The translations under genes and the position numbers were made by a program. Below the pieces are notes generated by a model. That model was not told the origin of the DNA and did no database searches. It saw only the letters and a program-made list of their open reading frames with translations. From an uncultured Oscillospiraceae bacterium (GTDB lineage Bacteria; Bacillota; Clostridia; Oscillospirales; Acutalibacteraceae), in the NCBI GenBank assembly GCA_900546785.1, contig URED01000025.1:1-33673 (forward strand): a DNA stretch of 33,673 nt. Reading direction: 5' to 3'. Shown here in pieces: positions 23,788 to 32,796 of the stretch (position 1 is its first letter; each line of letters opens with the position of its first letter).

Positions 23788-23803
23788 ATGCAGATCCTGC
23801 AGG

Positions 23804-23839
23804 GCGGCAGAGCGAATCGGCTTTGCCGCTGATTTTTTT
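23804..23839 (+). terminator. Terminator of the deacetylase gene
   Basis: GCGGCAGAGC (23804-23813) pairs with GCTTTGCCGC (23820-23829, one G-T pair) and is followed by TGATTTTTTT. Confidence 0.88.
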
Positions 23840-23871
23840 GTTGAAAAAATTGTGAATTTTGCAAATTGGTA

Positions 23872-23900
23872 TTGTTATAAAATCTTAATTAATATATAAT
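23872..23900 (+). promoter_or_regulatory. Promoter of the mreBCD-mrdA operon
   Basis: TTGTTA (23872-23877), 17 bases, TATAAT (23895-23900), 64 bases before the mreB start. Confidence 0.6.
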
Positions 23901-23964
23901 ACTTAATAGCTTAAAAATTATACGGGCTTTTAAACCGCTTGTTTTGAAAGTGAGAGAATTTTAA

Positions 23965-24945
23965 ATGATACTTACAAAGGATATAGGAATTGACCTTGGA
24001 ACGGAAAACACCATAGTTTGTGACAGAAAGGGCAGGATTCTGATAAGAGAACCTTCCGTTGTTGCGGTTGACGTTAAATCGCGCCGCGTTCTTGCAACAG
24101 GCAACGAGGCAAAGGCGATGATCGGCCGTACGCCCGGCTCAATCATTGCCGTAAAACCGCTGAAGGACGGCGTTATTGCCGATTTTGATATGACTGCGGA
24201 TATGCTGCACAATTTCATCTACAGATCTTCAAAGACTTCTATGTTTACGAAAACCAGAGTTGTGATCACCGTGCCGAGCGGGGTCACGGAGGTTGAAAGG
24301 CGCGCCGTTGAGGACGCGGCAAGGGCTGCGGGCGCGCAGGAGGTTGAGCTTATTGAGGAGCCGATGGCAGCGGCGCTCGGCGCAGGACTGCCTGTTTTTG
24401 AGGCTTCCGGCTCAATGGTTGTGGACATCGGCGGCGGCACCTGCGATATTGCCGTTATGAGCCTTGGCGGCATTGCGGCAAGAAAAAGCGTTAAGGTGGC
24501 GGGAAACGAGCTGAACGAAGCCATTATAAACCATATGAAAAGGGCGCATAATCTGCTTATAGGCGACGTCACCGCAGAAGATATAAAAATTAAGATCGGT
24601 TCGGTATCCGAATACGACGGCGAGGGCGCCATGGAGGTGCGCGGGCGCAACCTTACAGACGGCTTGCCCAATTCCATTGAAATAACCAGCGAAGAGATCC
24701 GGCAGGTGCTTTCACAGCCTGTCAGCGAGATCATTGAGGGCATCAGAGCCACGCTGGAGGTAACGCTGCCCGAGCTTGCAGCAGATATACTTGACAGAGG
24801 CATCTACCTTACGGGCGGCACTGCGCTTTTAAGAGGCCTGCCCGAACTCATATCAAAAGAAACGAAGATAGCCGTTCACATGCCGGAAAACCCGATGGAC
24901 GTTGTTGCGATCGGCACATCAGTTAAACTCAGAAGGGCGCGGTAA
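23965..24945 (+). CDS. mreB: Rod shape-determining actin homologue MreB
   Basis: Forms membrane-associated filaments that guide side-wall synthesis. The 326-residue protein has the actin-fold ATP motifs: IGIDLGTENTIV (phosphate 1), VVDIGGGTCDIAVMSLGG (phosphate 2) and IYLTGGTALLRGL (adenosine). VITVPSGVTEVERRAVEDAA and EEPMAAALGAGLP are typical MreB/Mbl sequences. The lack of an obvious amphipathic N-terminal helix fits Gram-positive members. mreC begins one base after the stop. First gene of the elongasome operon. Confidence 0.95.
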   Translation: MILTKDIGIDLGTENTIVCDRKGRILIREPSVVAVDVKSRRVLATGNEAKAMIGRTPGSIIAVKPLKDGVIADFDMTADMLHNFIYRSSKTSMFTKTRVVITVPSGVTEVERRAVEDAARAAGAQEVELIEEPMAAALGAGLPVFEASGSMVVDIGGGTCDIAVMSLGGIAARKSVKVAGNELNEAIINHMKRAHNLLIGDVTAEDIKIKIGSVSEYDGEGAMEVRGRNLTDGLPNSIEITSEEIRQVLSQPVSEIIEGIRATLEVTLPELAADILDRGIYLTGGTALLRGLPELISKETKIAVHMPENPMDVVAIGTSVKLRRAR

Positions 24946-24946
24946 A

Positions 24947-25789
24947 ATGAAAGAGCTTTTTAAAAGCAGGCGCTTTAAGGTCATAGCCGGCGTTATCGCT
25001 CTGCTGCTTGCGGGCGCGCTCATTTGCGCGGCGAACGGGCGCGGCGAAACGGCGCAGTCCGGAATCATAGGCACCATATTTACACCGGCAAACTGGCTTG
25101 CCACAAAGATATCGGACGGCATTACCTATGTTTTCGGCGAAGCTACCGGAAACGCGGAATATCTTGAACGTATAGACGAGCTTGAAAACCAGGTAGGCTC
25201 GCTTCAGGACCAGCTTGCCGATTATGAAAACCTGCAAAAGCAAAACCAGCTTTACAAGGACGCGCTTGAGCTGAAAGAGGAAAACCCGGACTACACTTTT
25301 GTAGAGGCAAAGGCGATCAGCAGGGACGCCGCCGATATATTCGGCTCTTATACGATAAATAAAGGCACGGCAAGCGGAATAAAAGAGGGAGACGCCGTGC
25401 TTTACGGCAGCTACATCGTAGGGATCATAGACAGGGCATACCCCACCTACAGTGTTGTAAAAACGATACTTGACCCTGATTTTTCTGTTTCCGCTTATGA
25501 GATCGTTTCCGGCGAGATCTCCTATGTCACCGGCAGGGCTGAGCTTGCCGCCGGCGGCAGATGTATACTTGCAAACCTTGATTCCTCCACCGCCGTTACA
25601 TACGGTTCCATAATTGCTACGGCAGGGATCAGCGGAAGAATACCTGAGGGCCTGATCATAGGCACCGTTGAGGAGATCGAGGAGGACACCGCCTCCGTTG
25701 CCTCTTACGCCGTTATAGAACCGGGCGTAGATGTAAACAACATTTCCGAATGCCTTGTTCTTACCGGCTATGAAAGCGAGGCGCAGTAA
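24947..25789 (+). CDS. mreC: Rod shape-determining protein MreC
   Basis: A bitopic membrane protein that links MreB to PBP2 and activates wall synthesis. The 280 residues comprise a basic cytoplasmic start (MKELFKSRRFKV), one membrane helix (residues about 11-27), a coiled coil (about 65-110, DELENQVGSLQDQLADY) and the beta-barrel periplasmic-type domain with INKGTASGIKEGDAVLYG. ATG 24947 is chosen because it lies just past the mreB stop; an upstream in-frame ATG lies within mreB. Its stop overlaps the mreD start by one base. Confidence 0.94.
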   Translation: MKELFKSRRFKVIAGVIALLLAGALICAANGRGETAQSGIIGTIFTPANWLATKISDGITYVFGEATGNAEYLERIDELENQVGSLQDQLADYENLQKQNQLYKDALELKEENPDYTFVEAKAISRDAADIFGSYTINKGTASGIKEGDAVLYGSYIVGIIDRAYPTYSVVKTILDPDFSVSAYEIVSGEISYVTGRAELAAGGRCILANLDSSTAVTYGSIIATAGISGRIPEGLIIGTVEEIEEDTASVASYAVIEPGVDVNNISECLVLTGYESEAQ

Positions 25790-26322
25790 TGGACCTTTCC
25801 TACAAACAGCGCACGCTTAAAGTAGCGGTCTATTTGATTTTGACCGCCGCTGCGGCACTGATACAGAACACCGAGGGGCTCACGCTTGAAATCGGCGGCG
25901 CAAGGTGCTTTTTGCTGCTGCCGGTATGCATGATACTCGGCACCGGAGAGGACGAGCGATTTGCCGCAGTCATCGCGCTTGCCGGCGGAATGCTGTGGGA
26001 TCTCAGCTCAGGCGTGCACCTTGGTTTCAATGCAATATATATGTGCATCATATGCTTTTTCGGCTCTGCGCTGGTTACTTACATCATCAGAAACACTTTT
26101 ATTACGAATTTCATTTTCAGCGCGGTATTCATTCTGCTTTACTGCCTGCTTTACTGGCTGTTTTTCATCATAATAAGGGACGTGCGCGGTGCAGAGCTGA
26201 GCTTATTCACCTTTTATCTGCCCAGCGCGCTTTACACCATAATTGCAACGCCCGTCATCTATTTCAGCCTAAAGCCGATAAAACAGGCGCTGAACAAGCC
26301 TATAAGGCAATTAAACCAATAA
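25789..26322 (+). CDS. mreD: Rod shape-determining protein MreD
   Basis: A 177-residue membrane protein with about five to six hydrophobic segments, for example AVYLILTAAAALIQN near the start and FIFSAVFILLYCLLYWLFF near residues 107-125. GGMLWDLSSGVHLGFNAIY is the recognisable family stretch. Sequence conservation in MreD is low, so context (TAATG overlap with mreC, PBP2 next) is the stronger evidence. Confidence 0.9.
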   Translation: MDLSYKQRTLKVAVYLILTAAAALIQNTEGLTLEIGGARCFLLLPVCMILGTGEDERFAAVIALAGGMLWDLSSGVHLGFNAIYMCIICFFGSALVTYIIRNTFITNFIFSAVFILLYCLLYWLFFIIIRDVRGAELSLFTFYLPSALYTIIATPVIYFSLKPIKQALNKPIRQLNQ

Positions 26323-26334
26323 GGAGCTTACATC

Positions 26335-28350
26335 TTGAGAAGCAGACATTTCAGCTTAAGAAGCCTTACGGCTATTATACTTGTTATTGCGCTTGTTTGC
26401 ACTTTCGGCTACACGCTTTACGATATACAGATCGTGAACGGCGAATACTACCGCGCTCAAAACAGCACCCTGAGCACTTATACCGTTACGATAGAAGCGG
26501 CAAGGGGCGAGATCGTGGACAGAAACGGAAACCCGCTGGTCACCAACAGGCAGGGCAACTCCATCATACTGGACGCCGCATACTTTCCCTCCAGCGAGGA
26601 AAATGACGAACGCAACGCCATCATCATGAATCTTATTGAACTTTTTGAGGCGAACGGCGAGGAATACGTAAACAATTTACCGCTCGTTCAAAGCGCAGAC
26701 GGCATTGCCTTCACGGAAGACGAGGACGCCGTAGCCACAATGAAGAGCGAGGATATGTTTAACCTCCAGAGCTACGCCACGGCGCAGAACTGCTTTGACG
26801 CCATGGTGGAAAAATACGGTCTTGAAGGATACGATACCGCTACGGCGCTTAAAATAGGTTCGATACGCTACGAGCTTACAAGGCTGTTGTTTTCCATAGA
26901 AAACCCCGTAACGATCGCTGACGATGTCAGCGATGAAACCGTTGCGGCGATCAAAGAAGATCAGCAGACCTATCTTGGCGCAGACGTGCTTGCCGTTGCA
27001 TACAGGGAATATGCCGATTCTACGCTTGCGCCGCACATACTTGGCACCGTACGCAAGATCAACGCGGAGGAATACGCAGAGCTTAGGGACGAGGGCTACG
27101 GCATCAACGATACGATTGGCGAAAGCGGTATAGAGGCGGCTATGGAGAGTGAGCTTCGCGGCACCCCCGGCGAACTTACGATAACCATTGACGCGGACGG
27201 CAATGTTACGGAGGAGATCACAAAGGAGCCGATCCAGGGCAACACCGTTGTGCTTACGATAGACAGGGATCTTCAGCGTATTGCGCAGCAGCAGCTGGAG
27301 ATCACATGTAACGAGGTAAGCGCGTCTCAGAGCGCGGGCGCCGTTGTTGTTGAAGACGTAAACACGGGCGCAATACTTGCCGCCGCTTCTTACCCCACAT
27401 ATGATCTTCAGGATTATTACGACAGCTATTCCTCACTTGCTTCAAATTCCAGGCAGCCGCTTTTCAACCGCTTTGCCCTGGGCACATACGCGCCCGGCTC
27501 CACCTTTAAGCCGGCAATGGCGTGCGCGGCGCTTGAAGAGGGCGTTATTGACGAAAGCACAACATTCCGCTGCGGCGGCGTTTGGCAGTATTACGACGTT
27601 ACTTTCCGCTGCCTGAACAGCAGGGCGCACGGAAGCGAAAACGTGCGCGAGGCACTGCGGGATTCCTGCAACATCTTCTTTTACAACTGCGCAGACAGAC
27701 TGGGCATCTCAAAAATGAACGAATATGCCTCCATGTTCGGGCTGGGAGAGAAAACCGGCGTAGAGATCAGCGAGGCGGCGGGCGTGCTTGCAGGCCCCGC
27801 AAGCGCGGAAAGATATAACAGAACATGGCAGATGGGCGATACCATTCAGAGCGGTATCGGCCAGTCAGACAACTTATTTACGCCCCTGCAGCTTGCAAAT
27901 TACTGCGCTACGGTTGCAAACGGCGGCACAAAATATGAGATGCATTTTGTTCAAGCCGTTATCAACACCTCCAGCGGCACCATTGAGGAGACCGGGGCCA
28001 CGGTAGCGGAGGAGCTTCCCATATCGGACAACACATTCAACATCGTGCACGAGGGTATGAGAATGGTGGCGCAGCAGTACACGCTGAGCAATATCTTTAG
28101 CGATTCGGGCGTGGACGTTGCCTGCAAAACAGGTACATCGCAGGTCATCAGAAACGGGGAGGAAGCAAACAACGGCTTTCTGATCACCTTTGCGCCGTAT
28201 GAAAACCCGGAGATCTCCATAGCTTCCGCTATTGAGCTTGCCGGATCGGGTACCTCTACGGCGGAGATCACCGCATCCATAATTGAGTATTATTATTCCA
28301 ACAATACGGACGAACAGCCCGCGCAGAACACCGGCACGTTGCTTAGCTGA
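26335..28350 (+). CDS. mrdA: Penicillin-binding protein 2 (elongasome transpeptidase)
   Basis: A monofunctional class B transpeptidase that crosslinks new peptidoglycan with MreBCD and a RodA partner. The 671-residue protein has one N-terminal membrane helix (about 12-30), a dimerisation domain (GEIVDRNGNPLVTNRQ) and the transpeptidase domain with Ser389 in STFK, SCN at 444-446 and KTGT at 598-601. It starts at TTG 26335, with AAGGAG nine bases upstream overlapping the mreD stop. Being directly behind mreD supports PBP2 rather than the division enzyme FtsI. rodA is not in this window. Confidence 0.9.
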   Translation: MRSRHFSLRSLTAIILVIALVCTFGYTLYDIQIVNGEYYRAQNSTLSTYTVTIEAARGEIVDRNGNPLVTNRQGNSIILDAAYFPSSEENDERNAIIMNLIELFEANGEEYVNNLPLVQSADGIAFTEDEDAVATMKSEDMFNLQSYATAQNCFDAMVEKYGLEGYDTATALKIGSIRYELTRLLFSIENPVTIADDVSDETVAAIKEDQQTYLGADVLAVAYREYADSTLAPHILGTVRKINAEEYAELRDEGYGINDTIGESGIEAAMESELRGTPGELTITIDADGNVTEEITKEPIQGNTVVLTIDRDLQRIAQQQLEITCNEVSASQSAGAVVVEDVNTGAILAAASYPTYDLQDYYDSYSSLASNSRQPLFNRFALGTYAPGSTFKPAMACAALEEGVIDESTTFRCGGVWQYYDVTFRCLNSRAHGSENVREALRDSCNIFFYNCADRLGISKMNEYASMFGLGEKTGVEISEAAGVLAGPASAERYNRTWQMGDTIQSGIGQSDNLFTPLQLANYCATVANGGTKYEMHFVQAVINTSSGTIEETGATVAEELPISDNTFNIVHEGMRMVAQQYTLSNIFSDSGVDVACKTGTSQVIRNGEEANNGFLITFAPYENPEISIASAIELAGSGTSTAEITASIIEYYYSNNTDEQPAQNTGTLLS

Positions 28351-28410
28351 CGGGAATCAGCCCGCTTAAAACTGCGTGGCAGCTTAACTGAGAATTTATT
28401 CTAAAAATCG

Positions 28411-28439
28411 TTGAACAAAAATACAAATTATGGTATTAT
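28411..28439 (+). promoter_or_regulatory. Promoter of mgsA
   Basis: TTGAAC (28411-28416), 17 bases, TATTAT (28434-28439). It gives a leader of about 68 bases before ATG 28514. The gap from mrdA holds no clear T-run terminator. Confidence 0.6.
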
Positions 28440-28513
28440 GTTAATACTGAATTTTAAATATAGTCACTGACCACTTGGTAATATGCTTAAGAGAGGTAAT
28501 AAAGAGGTATTAT

Positions 28514-28924
28514 ATGAATATTGCACTTATTGCACATGACGCAAAAAAAGAACTGCTTGTTCAGTTTTGCATTGCTTATTGCGGAATTATGAGCAGGCAC
28601 GATCTGTGCGCCACCGGAACCACCGGCAAGCTTGTTCATGACGCTACCGGGCTGAATATCAACTGCTTTCTTTCCGGCAGCCAGGGCGGCGGCCAGCAGG
28701 TTGCAAGCCGTATTGCCTGCAACGAGATAGATTTGCTGATCTTTTTCAGAGACCCGCTCAGCCCCAAGCCGCATGAGCCCAACGATAACGATCTGCTCAG
28801 GCTTTGTGACGTTCACAATATTCCCTATGCAACGAACATTGCAACGGCGGAGGCGCTGATAAGAGGCGTTGAAAGAGGAGATTTTGAGTGGCGGGAGATC
28901 GTGAACCCGCGTTATAATTCCTGA
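28514..28924 (+). CDS. mgsA: Methylglyoxal synthase-like protein with altered active site
   Basis: Family members convert dihydroxyacetone phosphate to methylglyoxal and phosphate as an overflow from glycolysis. The 136-residue protein aligns end to end: IALIAHD (His8, Asp9), ATGTTGK (phosphate binding), FFRDPL (Asp80, equal to E. coli Asp91) and PHEPN (His87, equal to His98). Two active-site acids are gone: E. coli Asp71 in GGDQQ is Gly60 (GGGQQ) and Asp101 is Asn90. Asp71 is considered the catalytic base, so activity may be lost or changed. I chose ATG 28514 with AGAGGT upstream; a longer reading from 28475 has no ribosome site. No frameshift, and the rest is well conserved, so it looks maintained rather than decayed. 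Confidence 0.88.
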   Translation: MNIALIAHDAKKELLVQFCIAYCGIMSRHDLCATGTTGKLVHDATGLNINCFLSGSQGGGQQVASRIACNEIDLLIFFRDPLSPKPHEPNDNDLLRLCDVHNIPYATNIATAEALIRGVERGDFEWREIVNPRYNS

Positions 28925-28970
28925 TTTTTATAACGGTGCCTGTAAGCAAACAGGTTGCCGCTGAAACTAC

Positions 28971-28998
28971 GGGCAGGTGCAAACCCGCCCTGTTTTTG
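28971..28998 (+). terminator. Terminator-like hairpin before hisS
   Basis: GGGCAGG (28971-28977) and CCCGCCC (28984-28990) pair with one mismatch and are followed by TGTTTTTGTG. A second small stem, CCTGT/ACAGG (28939-28954), precedes it. Either it ends mgsA transcription or it is an attenuator in the hisS leader. The conserved T-box sequence is not present. Confidence 0.5.
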
Positions 28999-29014
28999 TG
29001 ACGGAGATAATTTT

Positions 29015-30361
29015 ATGGCACTTATAACAAAAGCTGTTAAGGGTACGAAAGATATTTTGCCCGCAGAAATTTACAAAAATCAATATATAGAGAGCACGGC
29101 GATAGACGTTTCCGAAAGATTCGGTTTTAAAGAGATACGCACGCCGGTTTTTGAGCATACAGAGCTTTTTCAGCGCGGCGTGGGAGATACGACGGACGTT
29201 GTTCAAAAAGAGATGTATACCTTTGACGACAAGGGAGGCAGAAGCATAACACTGCGCCCGGAGGGTACGGCAGGCGCTGCAAGGAGCTTCCTTGAAAACG
29301 GACTGAGCAACGAAACGCTGCCCCAGAAGGTATGCTACATAACCTCCTGCTACCGCTATGAAAAGCCGCAGAGCGGCAGACTGCGTGAATTCCACCAGTT
29401 CGGCGTTGAATGCTTCGGCGCGGATTCCCCGCTGGCGGACGCGGAGATCATTTCGCTTGCGGACACGTATTTTAAGGAGCTGGGCGTAAAAGACCTTTCA
29501 CTTGAGCTCAATTCCATAGGCTGCCCGACCTGCCGCGCCGAATATCACAAGGCGTTGAAGGCGTATTTTGAAGACAGAAAGGACGAGCTTTGCGATACCT
29601 GTAAGGACAGGCTGGAGAGAAACCCCATGCGCATTCTGGACTGCAAATCGCCCGTTTGCAGCGAGATCGCAACGGGCGCGCCCGTTGTGCTGGATTATCT
29701 TTGCGACGAATGTAAAGCGCATTTTGAAAAAGTAAAAGCATATCTGAATGCGCTGAACATAGAATTCACGGTGAACCCAAGGATCGTCCGCGGGCTGGAT
29801 TATTACACGAAGACCGTATTTGAATTCGTTTCAAATTCCATAGGCGCGCAGGGCACCGTATGCGGCGGCGGCAGATATGACGGACTGATCGAAGAGCTTG
29901 GCGGTCAGAAAACGCCGTCCCTCGGCTTCGGGCTGGGGTTGGAGAGGCTTTTGCTGCTTATGGAGGCGCAGGGCTGCGAATTTCCCAAGGAGGAAAAGCC
30001 CGATCTGTTTATCGCCGCCATGGGCGAAAAGGCGCAGCTCAAAGCCGTAGAGATCGCAAAGGACATGCGCGACGAGGGCTTTACCTGCCTTTATGACATC
30101 AACGGCAGAGGGCTGCGGGCGCAGATGAAATACGCGAACAAGCTTGGGGCAAAATACACCGTTGTGCTCGGCGAGGACGAGGTCAGCGGCGGCATAGCCA
30201 AGCTCAAAAATATGGAAAGCGGAGAAGAAACGGAAATCGCGCTCCAGACCTTTGTGAGCGGCTTTTACAGCATATCGCTTGAAAAAGAGCTTGACGACCT
30301 TACCATAAACGGAGAGGAATTTGACTTTAAAACCCTTTTCGGGGTGGACAATAAAGAATAA
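29015..30361 (+). CDS. hisS: Histidyl-tRNA synthetase
   Basis: Charges tRNA-His. The 448-residue class II synthetase has motif 1 around FGFKEIRTPVFE, motif 2 CYRYEKPQSGRLREFHQFG, the histidine-specific motifs GLDYYTKTVFE and GGGRYDGL, and motif 3 GFGLGLERLLLL. A C-terminal anticodon-binding domain (from about residue 330) ends the protein. An insert with CPTCR...CDTC...CDEC (about residues 170-240) has cysteines that may bind zinc. ATG 29015 follows ACGGAGA; aspS starts 15 bases after the stop. Confidence 0.95.
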   Translation: MALITKAVKGTKDILPAEIYKNQYIESTAIDVSERFGFKEIRTPVFEHTELFQRGVGDTTDVVQKEMYTFDDKGGRSITLRPEGTAGAARSFLENGLSNETLPQKVCYITSCYRYEKPQSGRLREFHQFGVECFGADSPLADAEIISLADTYFKELGVKDLSLELNSIGCPTCRAEYHKALKAYFEDRKDELCDTCKDRLERNPMRILDCKSPVCSEIATGAPVVLDYLCDECKAHFEKVKAYLNALNIEFTVNPRIVRGLDYYTKTVFEFVSNSIGAQGTVCGGGRYDGLIEELGGQKTPSLGFGLGLERLLLLMEAQGCEFPKEEKPDLFIAAMGEKAQLKAVEIAKDMRDEGFTCLYDINGRGLRAQMKYANKLGAKYTVVLGEDEVSGGIAKLKNMESGEETEIALQTFVSGFYSISLEKELDDLTINGEEFDFKTLFGVDNKE

Positions 30362-30376
30362 TTGCGGAGAATTAAA

Positions 30377-32170
30377 ATGGACACGATCAAAGGACTTAAA
30401 AGAACGGATTACTGCGGCACACTGCGGCTTGCAGACTGCGGCAGAGAGGTCACCCTTTTCGGCTGGGCACAGCGCCAGAGGGATCTTGGCAACCTGATAT
30501 TTATTGATCTTAGGGACAGAACCGGCATTATCCAGCTTTCTTTCAGTGACAAAACCGGCAGGGATGTATTTGAAAAGGCGCAGAGCGTTAGGAGCGAATA
30601 CGTGCTTGCCGCCGTAGGCACGGTAGTGGAAAGGGAGAGCAAAAACGCCGAACTCCCCACCGGGGAAATAGAGATAAATGTGAAAGAGCTGCGAATCATC
30701 AGCAAAGCGCAGACCCCCCCGTTTGAGGTCTCAAAAGCGGACGAGGTCGGCGACGAGACCGCCCTTAAATACCGCTATATCGCGCTCAGAAATGAAAAGC
30801 TTACAAAAAATATCCTGATGCGCCACAAGATAGCGAAGATCGCGCGCGAGTATTTTTATGATAACGATTTTGTTGAGATCGAAACACCGATGATGATCAA
30901 ATCCACGCCGGAGGGCGCAAGGGACTATGTTGTGCCCAGCAGGATACACAACGGCAAATTCTACGCCCTGCCGCAGAGCCCGCAGATCTATAAGCAGCTG
31001 CTTATGATTTCCGGCTTTGACAGATATATCCAGCTTGCAAGATGCTTTAGGGACGAGGATCTGCGCGCAGACCGCCAGCCGGAATTTACACAGATAGACC
31101 TTGAGATGAGCTTTGTGGATACGGACGATATCATGGACACGGCTGAGGGCTTTATCAAAAAGCTTATGAAAGAAACGATAGACGTTGATATTGAGCTGCC
31201 GCTGCCGAAGATGACCTTTGCAGACGCGATGAACAAATACGGTTCCGATAAACCGGACACCCGCTTTGACATGCTGCTGCAGGATATAAGCGAATGGGCG
31301 GTCAAAACGGATTTCGGCGTGTTCAAGAGCGCCGTTGAGGACGGCGGCACCGTTCGCTGCATCGTTGCAAAGAACGCCGCGGCTGTTTACAGCAGAAAGA
31401 AGATCGATAAACTTACGGAATATGCCAAGGGCATCGGCGCAAGGGGGCTTGCCTATATCAGATGGGCGGATGACGCCCCCGCCTGCTCCTTTGCAAAATT
31501 CCTGAAAGACGGTGAGCTGGATGCGCTGCTTGATCTTACCGGCGCCGAAAAGGGCGACTGCGTATTTATCATAAGCGGCAAAACGGCGCTTACGCTTTCC
31601 GTATTGGGCGCGCTTCGCCTTGCCGTTGCCAAAGAGTTGGACATGATACCCGAGGGCAAGTGGAACTATCTTTGGATCACGGAAATGCCGTTTTTTGAGT
31701 ATGACGAGGAAAGCGGCGAATGGGTAGCCATGCACCACCCGTTTACAATGCCGATGGAGGAGTGCATTCCGTACCTGGATACGGATAAGGCAAAGGTGCG
31801 CGCAAAGGCGTTCGACCTTGTTTTAAACGGAACGGAGCTCTCCTCCGGCTCCATGAGAATTACCGACTGCGAGCTGCAAAACAAGATGTTTGAACTGCTT
31901 GGCATGACGCAGGAGGAGATAGACGCAAAATTCGGCTTCCTAGTTGAGGCGTACAAATATGCCTCTCCCCCGCACGGCGGAATGGGCATAGGGCTTGACA
32001 GGCTTGCCATGCTCATCTGCACAGCGGACAGCCTTAGGGACGTTACGGCGTTCCCGAAAGTACAGAATGCAAGCGAGCTTATGAGCGGCGCACCTACTTA
32101 TATTGACGATATTCAGCTGGGCGAGCTTGGCATAAAACTTGCAGAGGAAAAGAGCAAAAACGATGAGTAA
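30377..32170 (+). CDS. aspS: Aspartyl-tRNA synthetase
   Basis: Charges tRNA-Asp. At 597 residues it is the long bacterial form: OB-fold anticodon domain at the N-terminus (GWAQRQRDLGNLIFIDLRD), class II catalytic core with FVEIETPMM, motif 2 FRDEDLRADRQPEFTQ and motif 3 GIGLDRLAML, and the bacterial GAD insertion (about 290-400). Start at ATG 30377 with GCGGAGA upstream. Whether it also charges tRNA-Asn cannot be told. hisS-aspS pairing is common in Firmicutes. Its last 8 bases overlap yfbR. Confidence 0.95.
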   Translation: MDTIKGLKRTDYCGTLRLADCGREVTLFGWAQRQRDLGNLIFIDLRDRTGIIQLSFSDKTGRDVFEKAQSVRSEYVLAAVGTVVERESKNAELPTGEIEINVKELRIISKAQTPPFEVSKADEVGDETALKYRYIALRNEKLTKNILMRHKIAKIAREYFYDNDFVEIETPMMIKSTPEGARDYVVPSRIHNGKFYALPQSPQIYKQLLMISGFDRYIQLARCFRDEDLRADRQPEFTQIDLEMSFVDTDDIMDTAEGFIKKLMKETIDVDIELPLPKMTFADAMNKYGSDKPDTRFDMLLQDISEWAVKTDFGVFKSAVEDGGTVRCIVAKNAAAVYSRKKIDKLTEYAKGIGARGLAYIRWADDAPACSFAKFLKDGELDALLDLTGAEKGDCVFIISGKTALTLSVLGALRLAVAKELDMIPEGKWNYLWITEMPFFEYDEESGEWVAMHHPFTMPMEECIPYLDTDKAKVRAKAFDLVLNGTELSSGSMRITDCELQNKMFELLGMTQEEIDAKFGFLVEAYKYASPPHGGMGIGLDRLAMLICTADSLRDVTAFPKVQNASELMSGAPTYIDDIQLGELGIKLAEEKSKNDE

Positions 32171-32747
32171 CTTTTTTGCAATGGTGAGCCGCATGCGGCT
32201 TATAGACCGCTGGGCGCTCATGCAGAATACCGCAGAGGAAAATATAGCCGAGCACAGCCACAACGTTGCCGTTATCGCGCATGCGCTGTGCGTTATAGGA
32301 AACAAAAAATTCGGCAAAACCTACAATGCCGAAAGATGCGCGCTGCTTGCGCTTTATCACGATACTACGGAAGTGATAACCGGCGATATGCCCACCCCGG
32401 TAAAATACGGCAGCGAGGAAATGAAAAACGTTTACAAAAATGTGGAGGCTCTTGCCGGCGAGCGGCTGCTTGCCATGCTGCCGGAGGAATTCAGGGCGGA
32501 CTACGCGCCGCTGTTTGAAAAGCAGGAGAACGACAAAGAGCTGTGGAAGCTCGTAAAAGCGGCGGATAAAATAGACGCACTGATCAAATGCATCAACGAA
32601 ACGCGCATGGGCAACCGCGAGTTTGAAAAGGCGCTGGACGCGCAGGAAAAGCTGATAGATGAGATCAATATGCCGGAAGTGGACTATTTTAAAAAAGAAT
32701 TTCTGCCGGCTTATTACCTCACGCTGGACGAGCACACAAAGCGGTGA
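32163..32747 (+). CDS. yfbR: 5'-deoxynucleotidase, YfbR-like HD phosphohydrolase
   Basis: Dephosphorylates deoxyribonucleoside 5'-monophosphates, balancing nucleotide pools. The 194-residue protein starts SNFFAMVSRMRLIDRWALM, as YfbR does, and has the metal-binding HD signature EHSHNVAVIAHAL then LALYHDTTEVITGDMPTPVKY. The second conserved Asp lies in KAADKIDALIKC. Start ATG 32163 overlaps aspS by 8 bases; an earlier in-frame ATG lies deeper in aspS. The stop codon is inside the following terminator stem. Confidence 0.92.
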   Translation: MSNFFAMVSRMRLIDRWALMQNTAEENIAEHSHNVAVIAHALCVIGNKKFGKTYNAERCALLALYHDTTEVITGDMPTPVKYGSEEMKNVYKNVEALAGERLLAMLPEEFRADYAPLFEKQENDKELWKLVKAADKIDALIKCINETRMGNREFEKALDAQEKLIDEINMPEVDYFKKEFLPAYYLTLDEHTKR

Positions 32748-32766
32748 TATGAGATCACCGCTTTTA
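32738..32766 (+). terminator. Terminator of the hisS-aspS-yfbR operon
   Basis: AAAGCGGTGAT (32738-32748) pairs with ATCACCGCTTT (32754-32764) around a 5-base loop; TTTTAC follows. The yfbR stop codon TGA is in the 5' arm. Confidence 0.8.
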
Positions 32767-32796
32767 CACATTAATAAATATTCAGAGGTGTTTATA

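Noticed and set aside
28925..29014. T-box or known riboswitch before hisS
   Set aside because: No T-box bulge sequence and no match to riboswitch cores that I could recall; only 90 bases long.
30731..31738. 335-codon minus-strand frame in aspS
   Set aside because: Antisense of a complete AspRS; no start signal.
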